A stretch of 64,000 bases of DNA from Xylophilus sp. GOD-11R (GTDB taxonomy: Bacteria > Pseudomonadota > Gammaproteobacteria > Burkholderiales > Burkholderiaceae_C): positions 868,001-932,000 of the forward strand of contig NZ_CP137854.1 in NCBI RefSeq assembly GCF_033546935.1, written 5' to 3'. Position numbers and translations under genes: made by a program. Shown here one piece after another: positions 38,764 through 47,622 of this stretch. The notes under the pieces are model-generated. The model was not told the DNA's origin. It made no database searches and saw nothing but the letters and a program-made list of their open reading frames with translations. Within the stretch, counting starts at the first letter, position 1, and the number at the start of each line of letters is the position of its first letter.

Positions 38764-41027
38764 CAGGAATCTCCGGACGGATGGGCGGAATGGGTGCCGA
38801 CGGCCGTGGCGATGGACGGCGCGTTCTTGAGGTCTTCCAGGTTTTCTGTGTCGACCCGGCGCACCTGCGCCTGGTAGAGACGGAAATACGCGCCGCCGCG
38901 CGCCATGAGCTCGTCGTGCGGACCGACCTCGACCACCTGGCCGCGGTCCATCACCACCAGCCGGTCGGCCTTGCGCAGCGTGGACAGCCGGTGGGCGATG
39001 GCGATGGTGGTGCGGCCCTGCACCAGGTTGTCGAGCGCGCGCTGGATTTCCTTCTCGGTCTCGGTGTCGACCGCCGAGGTGGCCTCGTCGAGGATCAGGA
39101 TGCGCGGGTCGATCAGCAGCGCGCGGGCGATGGAGATGCGCTGGCGCTCGCCGCCCGACAGGCCCTGGCCGCGTTCGCCCACCAGCGAGTCGTAGCCGTG
39201 CGGCAGGCGCAGGATGAAGTCGTGCGCATGGGCGGCGCGCGCGGCCGCCACGATCTCGGTGCGGGTGGCGTTCGGTCGGCCGTAGGCGATGTTCTCGGCG
39301 ATGGTGCCGAAGAACAGGAACGGCTCCTGCAGCACCAGGCCGATGTGCTGGCGGTAGTCGGCCACCTTGTAGCGGCGGATGTCGTGGCCGTCGGCGGAAA
39401 TCGAGCCTTCGGTCACGTCGTAGAAGCGGCTGATCAGGTTGACCAGCGTGCTCTTGCCCGAGCCGCTGTGGCCGACCAGGCCGATCATCTCGCCGGGCTT
39501 GATGTCCAGGTCGAGGTTGCGCACCACCGAGCGGCTGCCGTAGCGAAAGCTCACCCCGCGCAGGCTGATCGCGCCGCGCGGCGTGGGGTAGGCGATGGGG
39601 TTGATCGGCTCGGGCACGTTGGAGACGTGGTCGAGGATGTCGAAGATGCGCTTGGCGCCGGCCGCGGCCTTCTGGGTGATCGACACGATGCGGCTCATGG
39701 AGTCGAGCCGGATGTAGAAGCGCCCGATGTAGGCCAGGAAGGCGGTCAGCACGCCGACGGTGATGCGCTGGTGCGCCACCAGCCAGATGCCGAAACCCCA
39801 GACGATGAGCAGGCCGATCTCGGTCAGCAGCGTGACCGTGGGCGTGAACAGCGACCAGGTGCGGTTGATGCGGTCGTTCACCGCCAGGTTGCGGGCGTTG
39901 GCCGCATGGAAACGTTCGCCCTCGCGCCTTTCCTGGGCGAAGGCCTTCACCACGCGAATGCCGGGAATGGTGTCGGCCAGCACGTTGGTGACCTCGGAGA
40001 AAGCGCGGTCGACCTTCTCGAAGCCGGTGCGCAGCCGGTCGCGCACCACGTGGATCATCCAGGCGATCAGCGGCAGCGGCACCAGCGTGGCCAGCGCCAG
40101 CCAGGGGTTGATCGAGAAGAGAATGCCGGCGGTCATCAGCATCATCAGCACGTCGGTCGCGAAGTCGAGCGCATGCAGCGACAGGAACACGTTGATGCGG
40201 TCTGTCTCGGCGCCGAGCCGGGCCATCAGGTCGCCGGTGCGCTTGCTGCCGAAATATTCGAGCGAGAGCTGCAGCAGGTGGTTGAAGGTGGCGGTGCGCA
40301 GGTCGGCGCCGATGCGCTCGGACACCAGCGCCAGCAGATAGGTTCGCGCCCAGCCCAGCGCCCAGGCCAGCAGTGCGGCGGCGAACAATCCGCCCAGGTA
40401 AAGACCGACCTTGGCCGGCGCGATCTCCTGGCCGTTCTGGAACGGGATCAGGATCTCGTCCATCAGCGGAATCGTAAGGTAGGGCGGCACCAGCGTCGCG
40501 GCGGTGGAGCCGAGCGTGAGCAGCAGGCCGGCCAGCAGTTGCCAGCGATACGGGCGGGCGAAGCGCCAAAGACGCAGCAGCACCCAGGTCGACGGCACCT
40601 CGCCGGGGGGCGTCAGGTCGTCGACGTCCGGCGCTATGTCGTGCGGCCTGACCGTGCCGGCCAACAATTCCTCGAACCGTGCCTGCATCGCCAGCACCTG
40701 GGGCTGCACCGCCAGCGTGTAGCGCCAGACCGACAGTCGGGCCGAGACGTCGCAAAGCTCCAGATGGCCCACGCCACCATGGTCCGACAGGCACAGTCGC
40801 ATGCCCGGGTGCAGTGGCCACTCGCTCCAGGCCGAACCGTCGGTGCCGGACGACATCAGCCGTCGATTGGTGAGTACCAAAATGCTGGATGTGAAACGTA
40901 AAGTTACATCCAGGTCAACCGAAACCAGCGCCAGCACGTTTTCGTCGTTTGCGAGCGGTGGAGCCTGGGCCGAAACCAGACGTTCCGTCCATCCGACAGT
41001 GACGATTACAGGAACAGGATGCTGCAT
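38763..41027 (-). CDS. ABC transporter (exporter type) associated with cyanophycin metabolism
   Basis: A 754-residue half-transporter with an extra N-terminal region. Residues 1-150 form a soluble domain whose pattern (LRFTSSILVLTNRRLM, WEWPL-like block, YTLAVQPQVLAMQARFEELLAG) resembles a bacterial pleckstrin-like domain. Six membrane helices follow (about 165-460), then an ATPase domain with GHSGSGKST (Walker A), LSGGERQRISIARALL and LILDEATSAVD. It should act as a homodimer. ATG at 41027 is chosen; upstream in-frame sequence is not family-like. It is divergent from the cyanophycin synthetases and coupled to the DUF1854 gene. The substrate is unknown. Confidence 0.9.
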   Translation of the reverse strand: MQHPVPVIVTVGWTERLVSAQAPPLANDENVLALVSVDLDVTLRFTSSILVLTNRRLMSSGTDGSAWSEWPLHPGMRLCLSDHGGVGHLELCDVSARLSVWRYTLAVQPQVLAMQARFEELLAGTVRPHDIAPDVDDLTPPGEVPSTWVLLRLWRFARPYRWQLLAGLLLTLGSTAATLVPPYLTIPLMDEILIPFQNGQEIAPAKVGLYLGGLFAAALLAWALGWARTYLLALVSERIGADLRTATFNHLLQLSLEYFGSKRTGDLMARLGAETDRINVFLSLHALDFATDVLMMLMTAGILFSINPWLALATLVPLPLIAWMIHVVRDRLRTGFEKVDRAFSEVTNVLADTIPGIRVVKAFAQERREGERFHAANARNLAVNDRINRTWSLFTPTVTLLTEIGLLIVWGFGIWLVAHQRITVGVLTAFLAYIGRFYIRLDSMSRIVSITQKAAAGAKRIFDILDHVSNVPEPINPIAYPTPRGAISLRGVSFRYGSRSVVRNLDLDIKPGEMIGLVGHSGSGKSTLVNLISRFYDVTEGSISADGHDIRRYKVADYRQHIGLVLQEPFLFFGTIAENIAYGRPNATRTEIVAAARAAHAHDFILRLPHGYDSLVGERGQGLSGGERQRISIARALLIDPRILILDEATSAVDTETEKEIQRALDNLVQGRTTIAIAHRLSTLRKADRLVVMDRGQVVEVGPHDELMARGGAYFRLYQAQVRRVDTENLEDLKNAPSIATAVGTHSAHPSGDS

Positions 41028-41191
41028 TTTCGAAGGGTGACGCGTGGTGACGGAGTAGCGTCCGCGCGGACAAAGCGGGCGATTGTGAACGAATCGTGCG
41101 CCACCCCCCGACAACGCCCTGTTTCCGTATGCACCGACACCTCGCGGCTTGCCGGCCGCGCAGAGACAGCGATTTTGCAAGGCGGCCGAAC

Positions 41192-43423
41192 ATGACTTCC
41201 ATGGCACCCAAGAACGACATCCGCATCCTCGACGTCCGCTACCTGCATGGCTCGAACATCTGGACTTACCGCGAAGTGCTGGAAGTGCGCCTCGACCTCG
41301 GTGAGCTGGAGCAATACCCGTCCAACACCCTGCCGGGCCTGAACCAGCGGCTCACTACTTGGCTGCCGGCGCTCATCGAGCACACCTGCGGCGTCGGCGA
41401 GCGCGGCGGCTTTCTGCAGCGTCTGGAGGGCGGCACCTGGATGGGGCATGTGCTGGAGCACGTGATCATCGAACTGCTCAACCTCGCCGGCATGCCCACC
41501 ACCTTCGGCCAGACCCGCGAAACCACGATCAGCGGTGTCTACAAGATGGTGTTCCGCGCGCCGGACGAAGCGGTTTCGCGCGTGGCGCTGGCCCAGGGCC
41601 ACGCGCTGCTGATGGCGGCGATCAACGACAAGCCCTTCGAGGTGCCGGCCGCCGTCGCCGCCATCCGCACCCAGATCGACCGCTCTTTCCTGGGCCCGAG
41701 CACCGACTCCATCGTCACCGCGGCGGCCGAACGCAAGATTCCGCACATCCGCCTGAACGCCGGCAACCTGGTGCAGCTCGGCTATGGCAAGCGCCAGCGC
41801 CGCATCTGGACGGCCGAGAGCGACCACACCGGCGCCATCGCCGAGGGCATCGCTCAGGACAAGGACCTCACCAAGGCCCTGCTCACCGCCTGCGGCGTGG
41901 CGGTGCCCGAAGGCCAGGTGGTGCACAACGCCGCCGAAGCCTGGGAGGCCGCGCAGGACATCGGCCTGCCGGTGGTAGTCAAGCCTTCGGACGGCAACCA
42001 CGCGCGCGGCGTCACGCTCGACCTGCGAGAGCAGGCCGACATCGAGGCCGCCTTCGCGCTGGCCGACGCCGAAGGCAGCGGCGTGATCGTCGAGCGCTTC
42101 ATCGAGGGCACCGAGCACCGCCTGCTGGTGGTGGGCGGCAAGGTGGTCGCGGCCACCCGCGGCGAACCGGTGTGGATCGTGGGCGATGGCGTCTCCAGCG
42201 TGGAGCAGTTGATCGACACCCAGATGAACAGCGACCCGCGCCGGGGCGTGGAGCACCAGTTCCCGCTGACCACCATCAATGTGCACAAGGAAGGCGGCGT
42301 GCAGCTCGAACTGCGCCGCCAGCGCCTGACGGCGGCCAGCGTGCCGGCCGAGGGCCAGCGGGTGCTGATCCAGCGCACCGGCAACATGGCGATCGACTGC
42401 ACCGACGACGTGCATCCGGACGTCGCCCATGCCGCCGCCCTCGCCGCGCGCGCGGTGGGCCTGGACATCGCCGGCATCGACATGGTGACCCGCGACGTGA
42501 GCCGGCCGCTGGCCGTCACCCGCGGCGCGATCGTGGAAGTCAACGCCGGCCCCGGCCTGCTGATGCACCTCAAGCCGATCCACGGCCAGCCGCGCCCGGT
42601 GGGCCGCGCGGTCTGCGACCATCTTTTCGCCGCCGACGATTCCGGCCGCATCCCGCTGGTCGGCGTGACCGGCAGCCGCTACACCGCGGCCATCGCCCGC
42701 ATGGTCGGCTGGATCTCGCACCTCGACGGCAAGTCCACCGGCGTCGCCTGCAAGGACGGCCTGTTCCTCGACCGCCGTTGCCACGACGCCGCCGACAGCG
42801 CGCACTGGCAGGCCGGCGAACGCCTGCTGATCAACCGCAACGTGGAAGTGGCGATCATCGAGAACGGCGCGGCATCCATCCTGCGCGACGGCCTGGCCTA
42901 CGACCGCTGCCAGGTCGGCATCGTCACCGACTTCGAAGGCATCGAGGCGCTCGCCGATTTCGACGTGCACACGCCCGAACACATGCGCAAGGTGCTGCGC
43001 ACCCAGGTCGACGTGGTGCTGGCCGACGGCTGCGCGGTGCTCAACGCGGCCGATCCTCACGTGGCCGAACTCGCGCCGCTGTGCGATGGCGAAGTCATCT
43101 TCTATGCGGCCGACCCGGCCACGCCCGCCATGGTGGCGCACTGCGCGGCCGGTGGCCGGGCGGTGACCATGCGCAACGGCCGCATCGCGATGGTGGTCAA
43201 CAGCCAGGACGTCCCGCTGTCGGGCCTGGCGCCGCTCGACCACTGGCGCGCCCGCTACGGCGCGCTGCCCGACGAGGCGCTGCTCGCCGCCGTGGCCGCC
43301 GGCTGGGCGCTGGGCGTGCATCCGCGCCTGATCGGCGCCGGGCTCGAGGCCTTCGAGTGCGAAGCCGGGGTGCCGCTGCTGGCCAGCGTCGTCGAAGAGG
43401 CCGTCGAAGCCACCACCGCCTGA
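41192..43423 (+). CDS. Cyanophycin synthetase paralog with degenerate Mur-ligase module (CphA'/CphA2-like)
   Basis: A 743-residue paralog of cyanophycin synthetase. The N-terminal domain (1-160) and the ATP-grasp module (about 210-480, with VVVKPSDGNHARGV and IVEVNAGPGLLMHL) look intact. In the Mur-ligase-like module, the P-loop GTNGKTTT of normal CphA is replaced at residues 491-498 by GVTGSRYT, and the module is shorter by about 110 residues. It therefore probably cannot perform both ligation steps. CphA2 enzymes with a similar vestigial module polymerise beta-Asp-Arg dipeptides; this one may do likewise. ATG at 41192 is chosen; an ATG at 41201 is three codons in. Confidence 0.9.
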   Translation: MTSMAPKNDIRILDVRYLHGSNIWTYREVLEVRLDLGELEQYPSNTLPGLNQRLTTWLPALIEHTCGVGERGGFLQRLEGGTWMGHVLEHVIIELLNLAGMPTTFGQTRETTISGVYKMVFRAPDEAVSRVALAQGHALLMAAINDKPFEVPAAVAAIRTQIDRSFLGPSTDSIVTAAAERKIPHIRLNAGNLVQLGYGKRQRRIWTAESDHTGAIAEGIAQDKDLTKALLTACGVAVPEGQVVHNAAEAWEAAQDIGLPVVVKPSDGNHARGVTLDLREQADIEAAFALADAEGSGVIVERFIEGTEHRLLVVGGKVVAATRGEPVWIVGDGVSSVEQLIDTQMNSDPRRGVEHQFPLTTINVHKEGGVQLELRRQRLTAASVPAEGQRVLIQRTGNMAIDCTDDVHPDVAHAAALAARAVGLDIAGIDMVTRDVSRPLAVTRGAIVEVNAGPGLLMHLKPIHGQPRPVGRAVCDHLFAADDSGRIPLVGVTGSRYTAAIARMVGWISHLDGKSTGVACKDGLFLDRRCHDAADSAHWQAGERLLINRNVEVAIIENGAASILRDGLAYDRCQVGIVTDFEGIEALADFDVHTPEHMRKVLRTQVDVVLADGCAVLNAADPHVAELAPLCDGEVIFYAADPATPAMVAHCAAGGRAVTMRNGRIAMVVNSQDVPLSGLAPLDHWRARYGALPDEALLAAVAAGWALGVHPRLIGAGLEAFECEAGVPLLASVVEEAVEATTA

Positions 43424-43506
43424 GGCCGGTCCGCCGCTGCTAATCTGAACGTCCGCGCCGGGCTCCCAGCGAGTCCGGCGTCCACGGCGTTTGACGGAAC
43501 ACATCC

Positions 43507-46086
43507 ATGGAAATCTCCCGCATCCGTGCCCTGCGCGGCCCCAATCTCTGGAGCCGCAACACCTCGATCGAAGCCATCGTGACCTGCCCGGCCGGGCAGT
43601 GCGGCGTGAACCAGGTCGAGGGCTTCGAGCCGCGTCTGCGTGCGCGCTTCCCCGACATCGGCGCCCTGCGCCACGCCGGCCAGGACGAACCGGTGGCGCT
43701 GGCCGGCGTGCTCGGCCTGGCGGCGCTGGCGCTGCAGGCGCAGGCCGGCTGCCCGGTCACCTTCTGCCGTACCGCCACCACGCCCGAAGCGGGCGTGCAC
43801 CAGGTGGTGGTGCAGTACAGCGAGGAGGCGGTCGGCCGCCGCGCACTCGCGCTGGCCCTGCAACTGATCGAGGCGACCATCACCGACCAGCCCTTCGACG
43901 CCGCTGCCGCCGTGCTGGAACTGCGCGAGCTCGACGAGTCCGAGCGCCTGGGCCCCAGCACGGGCTGCATCGTCGATGCGGCGGTGGCGCGCGGCATTCC
44001 GTTCCGCCGGCTCACCTCGGGCAGCCTGGTGCAGTTCGGCTGGGGCGTGCGCCAGCGCCGTATCCAGGCCGCCGAGATCGACAGCACGAGCGCGGTCTCC
44101 GAAGCCATCGCGCAGGACAAGGACCTGACCAAGAAACTCCTGCACGCCGCCGGCGTGCCGGTGCCGCTGGGCCGGCCGGTGCGTTCGGCCGAAGAAGGCT
44201 GGACGGTGGCCTGCGAGATCGGCCTGCCGGTGGTGGTCAAGCCGCAGGACGGCAACCAGGGCAAGGGCGTGACCGTCAACCTGGTCGACCGTGAACACAT
44301 GGACATCGCCTTCAAGGCGGCGGCCGAATACGGCGACGTGATCGTCGAGCGCTTCCTGCCGGGCTACGACTACCGCCTGCTGGTGGTCGGCAACCGGCTG
44401 GTGGCCGCCTCGCGGCGCGATCCGCCGCAGGTCATCGGTGACGGCGTGCACACGGTGCGCGAGCTGGTCGACGAGGTCAACCGCGACCCGCGCCGTGGCG
44501 ACGGCCACGCCACCGCGCTCACGCGGATCCGCTTCGACGACATCGCCGTGCTGCGGCTGTCCACCCAGGGGCTGGTGCCGGAGTCGGTGCCCGACAAGGG
44601 CCGGCGCGTGATCCTGCGCAACAACGCCAACCTGTCGACCGGCGGCACCGCGACCGACGTGACCGACGACGTGCATCCGGATGTCGCCGCGCGTGCGGTG
44701 GCGGCGGCGCAGATGGTCGGGCTGCACATCTGCGGCGTCGACGTGGTCTGCGAGACGGTGCTGCGCCCACTCGAGGAGCAAAGCGGGGGCATCGTGGAAG
44801 TCAATGCCGCGCCGGGACTGCGCATGCACCTGTCGCCCTCGTACGGCAAGCCGCGCCCGGTCGGCGAGGCGGTGATCGCCGAGATGTTCGCCACCGGTGA
44901 CGACGGGCGTATTCCGGTGGTGGCCGTCACCGGCACCAACGGCAAGACGACGACCACCCGGCTCATCGCCCACATATTGGCCAGCAGCGGCCTGGCGGTG
45001 GGCATGACCAACACCGACGGCGTCTACGTCGACGGCCGGCAGACCGACAGCGGCGACTGCAGCGGCCCCAAGAGCGCGCGCAACGTGCTGCTGCATCCCG
45101 AGGTGGAAGCGGCGGTGTTCGAGGTGGCGCGCGGCGGCGTGCTGCGCGAGGGCCTGGGCTTCGACCGCTGCGCGGTCGCGGTGGTGACCAACATCGGCGC
45201 GGGCGACCACCTGGGGCTGAACTACATCACCACGGTGGAAGACCTGGCGGTGCTCAAGCGCGTCATCGTGCAGAACGTGGCCGCCACCGGCTGCGCGGTG
45301 CTGAATGCCGCCGACCCCATCGTCGCCGCCATGGCCGCCAATTGCCCGGGCGACGTGGTGTTTTTTGCGGCCGACCGCAGCAACCCGGTCATGTCCAAGC
45401 ACCGGGCGCAGGGCAAGCGCACGGTCTATATCGACGGCGAGGCGCTGGTCGCCTCCGAAGGCTCCTGGCGCGAGAGCGTGCCGCTGCGCGACATCCCCAT
45501 CACCCGGGGCGGCGCCATCGGGTTCCAGGTCGAGAACGCCATGGCATCGGTCGCGGCGGCCTGGGCGCTGGGCACCTCGTGGGACGTGATCCGCAGCGGG
45601 CTGGCAAGCTTCGCCAGCGATGCGGCGACCGTGCCGGGGCGCTTCAACATCATGGATTACCGGGGGGCGACGGTCATTGCCGACTACGGCCACAACCCGG
45701 ACGCGATGCGCGCGTTGACCCAGGCGGTGCAGGCCATGCCGGGCCGGCGGCGCTCGGTGGTGATCAGCGGGGCGGGGGATCGGCGCGACGAGGACATCCG
45801 CGAGCAGACGCAGATTCTCGGTGCGGTGTTCGACGATGTGCTGCTCTACCAGGACGCCGCGCAGCGCGGCCGTGCCGACGGTGAGGTGATGGCGCTGCTG
45901 CGCGAGGGCCTGAAGGGGGCCTCTCGCACTACCCACGTAGAAGAGATCCGCGGGGAGTTCGTGGCAATCGATACGGCGCTGGAGCGCCTGGCACCAGGCG
46001 ATCTGTGCCTGGTGCTGGTCGATCAGGTCGAGGAAGCATTGGCGCACCTGGCGCAGCGGGTGGCCAAGGCGCCAGCGACGCACTAG
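43507..46086 (+). CDS. cphA: Cyanophycin synthetase
   Basis: CphA builds cyanophycin, an aspartate backbone with arginine side chains that stores nitrogen. The 859-residue protein has the N-terminal domain, an ATP-grasp module (about 205-470, VVVKPQDGNQGKGV, IVEVNAAPGLRMHL) that adds aspartate, and a complete Mur-ligase-like module that adds arginine. That module has the P-loop TGTNGKTTTTRL near residue 475, TNIGAGDHLG, and the C-terminal DYGHNPDAM motif. It follows the CphA' gene by 83 bases on the same strand. The two likely cooperate, since tandem cphA'-cphA pairs occur in other betaproteobacteria. Confidence 0.96.
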   Translation: MEISRIRALRGPNLWSRNTSIEAIVTCPAGQCGVNQVEGFEPRLRARFPDIGALRHAGQDEPVALAGVLGLAALALQAQAGCPVTFCRTATTPEAGVHQVVVQYSEEAVGRRALALALQLIEATITDQPFDAAAAVLELRELDESERLGPSTGCIVDAAVARGIPFRRLTSGSLVQFGWGVRQRRIQAAEIDSTSAVSEAIAQDKDLTKKLLHAAGVPVPLGRPVRSAEEGWTVACEIGLPVVVKPQDGNQGKGVTVNLVDREHMDIAFKAAAEYGDVIVERFLPGYDYRLLVVGNRLVAASRRDPPQVIGDGVHTVRELVDEVNRDPRRGDGHATALTRIRFDDIAVLRLSTQGLVPESVPDKGRRVILRNNANLSTGGTATDVTDDVHPDVAARAVAAAQMVGLHICGVDVVCETVLRPLEEQSGGIVEVNAAPGLRMHLSPSYGKPRPVGEAVIAEMFATGDDGRIPVVAVTGTNGKTTTTRLIAHILASSGLAVGMTNTDGVYVDGRQTDSGDCSGPKSARNVLLHPEVEAAVFEVARGGVLREGLGFDRCAVAVVTNIGAGDHLGLNYITTVEDLAVLKRVIVQNVAATGCAVLNAADPIVAAMAANCPGDVVFFAADRSNPVMSKHRAQGKRTVYIDGEALVASEGSWRESVPLRDIPITRGGAIGFQVENAMASVAAAWALGTSWDVIRSGLASFASDAATVPGRFNIMDYRGATVIADYGHNPDAMRALTQAVQAMPGRRRSVVISGAGDRRDEDIREQTQILGAVFDDVLLYQDAAQRGRADGEVMALLREGLKGASRTTHVEEIRGEFVAIDTALERLAPGDLCLVLVDQVEEALAHLAQRVAKAPATH

Positions 46087-46421
46087 ACGGTTGGCCCGGC
46101 CGATGCGGTAGGGCTGGCGGGTCGCGCCGGATGAGCAGGTCCCGCAAGGCCGGTTGCCTCGACCGGATCAGCCGGTTCACGAAATCCGCCGGTTCGGCCA
46201 AGGTCCACCGGTTCCACGAATTCCAGCGGCAGGCGCCCGATCGGTGCAGGCTCTTGCGGATCGGTTCGGCCGCGGGTTGCAGCGTGGCCGACGGCAATCG
46301 GTGCGACGAGGTATCGGGGCCGAGCATGTTCGGGGCGCAAGGCCCGGCAGTGTGCGGCGCGGCGCCAGCGGCGGGATCGTGCCGAGCGCAGGGCAGCGCT
46401 TTCGGCCGGATCGGCAGGATG
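46087..46421. other. Non-coding gap between convergent genes with spaced CCGGTT repeats
   Basis: This 335-base gap lies between the end of cphA and the end of the chromate transporter genes. Four CCGGTT sequences occur in the same direction at 46150, 46172, 46189 and 46208, spaced 22, 17 and 19 bases. No terminator with a T run and no convincing gene was found. Short open frames here on the minus strand are proline/arginine-rich and unlike the neighbours. Confidence 0.4.
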
Positions 46422-46949
46422 TCAGGCCAGCACCAGCCAGAAGAAGGCGCCGCCGAGCGCCAGCATGAGGAACGGATTCATGCGGGTGAACATCAAGGCG
46501 AGCGTGGATACCGCCGCGACGCTCCATGCCCACGCCCCACCCTCGGCCGCCCGCAGAACAGTCCCCGAAGCAGCCAGGATCATCCCCGCCGCCACGGGCA
46601 CCAGGCCGGCTTCCACGGCGCGGATCCAGGCGGTGTGCTTGTACCGTGACCACAAATGCGCCAGCCCATATACGAGCACCGAGCAGGGCAGGAAGATCGC
46701 AGCGGATGCCACCACCGCACCCGCCAGCCCGGCCACCTGCCACCCCACGAGAGTGACCAGCAGCGAACCCGGCCCCGGCGTGATGCGGGACAGCGCGAAG
46801 AGATCCAGAAATTCGCCGTCGCTCATCCACGCATGCACCGCCACCGACTGCCGATGGATGTCCGACACGATGCTCTGCCCACCGCCGACGGTCAGGAACG
46901 ACAGCGGCGCGAACACCGCGAGCAGATCGCCCAGGTTCTTCAGATTCAT
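46422..46949 (-). CDS. Chromate transporter family protein, second half
   Basis: A 175-residue membrane protein with five or six predicted helices, equal to one half of a ChrA-type transporter. It shows FLTVGGGQSIVSDI and the SRITPGPGSLLVTLVGWQVAGLAGA motif typical of the family. The ATG overlaps the preceding gene's stop by four bases, so both halves are made together and probably form a heterodimer. Short-chain chromate transporter pairs export chromate or related anions; transport of chromate itself is inferred from the family. Confidence 0.9.
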   Translation of the reverse strand: MNLKNLGDLLAVFAPLSFLTVGGGQSIVSDIHRQSVAVHAWMSDGEFLDLFALSRITPGPGSLLVTLVGWQVAGLAGAVVASAAIFLPCSVLVYGLAHLWSRYKHTAWIRAVEAGLVPVAAGMILAASGTVLRAAEGGAWAWSVAAVSTLALMFTRMNPFLMLALGGAFFWLVLA

Positions 46950-47530
46950 GCCGAAGCCTCCGTACGTCGCAAGCGCAGCCAGGCGATGCCGATCGACAGC
47001 GGCGCCATCGCGCCCACCACCCACAGCAAGGGCAGGCGCAGCAGAAACAGCGCGACAAAGGTGATGGTCATCACGACCAGCGGTACCGCCTGCCGCGCCG
47101 CCCGCCGGGCCGCCCGGATGCCGGTCTGCAGCGACAGCCCGACCGCCGCCGCCGCCACCCCCGCCAGCACCACGTGCAAGGCATGGGAATCACGCACCTG
47201 GGAAAACAGCGCCGCCAGTCCGATCGCCACGACCATCGGCGGCACCACGATGCCGAGCGCGCCCATGGCCGCACCGGCGCCGCCGCGCAAACGAAAGCCG
47301 ATCCAGATCGCCAGGTTGACCACGTTCACGCCGGGAAACGACTGGGCCAGCGCCAGCCCGCTGAGAAATTCCTCTTCGGTGATCCAGGCACGTCGCAAGA
47401 CGAACTCCCGCATCATCCAGCCGCTCAGGCCGCCACCGAAGCTGGTGAGGCCGATCTTTGCGAAGGCGGTGAAGATCGCGGCCAGGGCCGGGCGGGTGTC
47501 GGGGGTCGTCTCTGATTCTTGGTTTTGCAT
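46946..47530 (-). CDS. Chromate transporter family protein, first half
   Basis: A 194-residue membrane protein and the other half of the ChrA-type pair. Features are IGLTSFGGGLSGWMMREFV near the N terminus, the SFPGVNVVNLAIWIGFRLRG motif, and about five helices. It is the first gene of the two-gene unit. A terminator for the upstream opgD gene lies just before it, so it should have its own promoter in the short gap. Confidence 0.9.
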   Translation of the reverse strand: MQNQESETTPDTRPALAAIFTAFAKIGLTSFGGGLSGWMMREFVLRRAWITEEEFLSGLALAQSFPGVNVVNLAIWIGFRLRGGAGAAMGALGIVVPPMVVAIGLAALFSQVRDSHALHVVLAGVAAAAVGLSLQTGIRAARRAARQAVPLVVMTITFVALFLLRLPLLWVVGAMAPLSIGIAWLRLRRTEASA

Positions 47531-47544
47531 GGCAGTGGCAGGCG

Positions 47545-47579
47545 AAAAAAAGCGGGGCCGATCTTAAGACCGCCCCGCT
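47545..47579 (-). terminator. Rho-independent terminator of opgD
   Basis: AGCGGGGC at 47551-47558 pairs with GCCCCGCT at 47572-47579. On the minus strand the stem is followed by seven T residues. It lies 43 bases after the opgD stop codon. Confidence 0.9.
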
Positions 47580-47622
47580 CTCCGTGCTCGCATCGTTCGG
47601 CCGCCCGCCGGCGGCCCCAGCC

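Noticed and set aside
46083..46340. Minus-strand frame of 85 codons in the gap after cphA
   Set aside because: Proline- and arginine-rich, no ribosome-binding site, and built over the spaced CCGGTT repeats.
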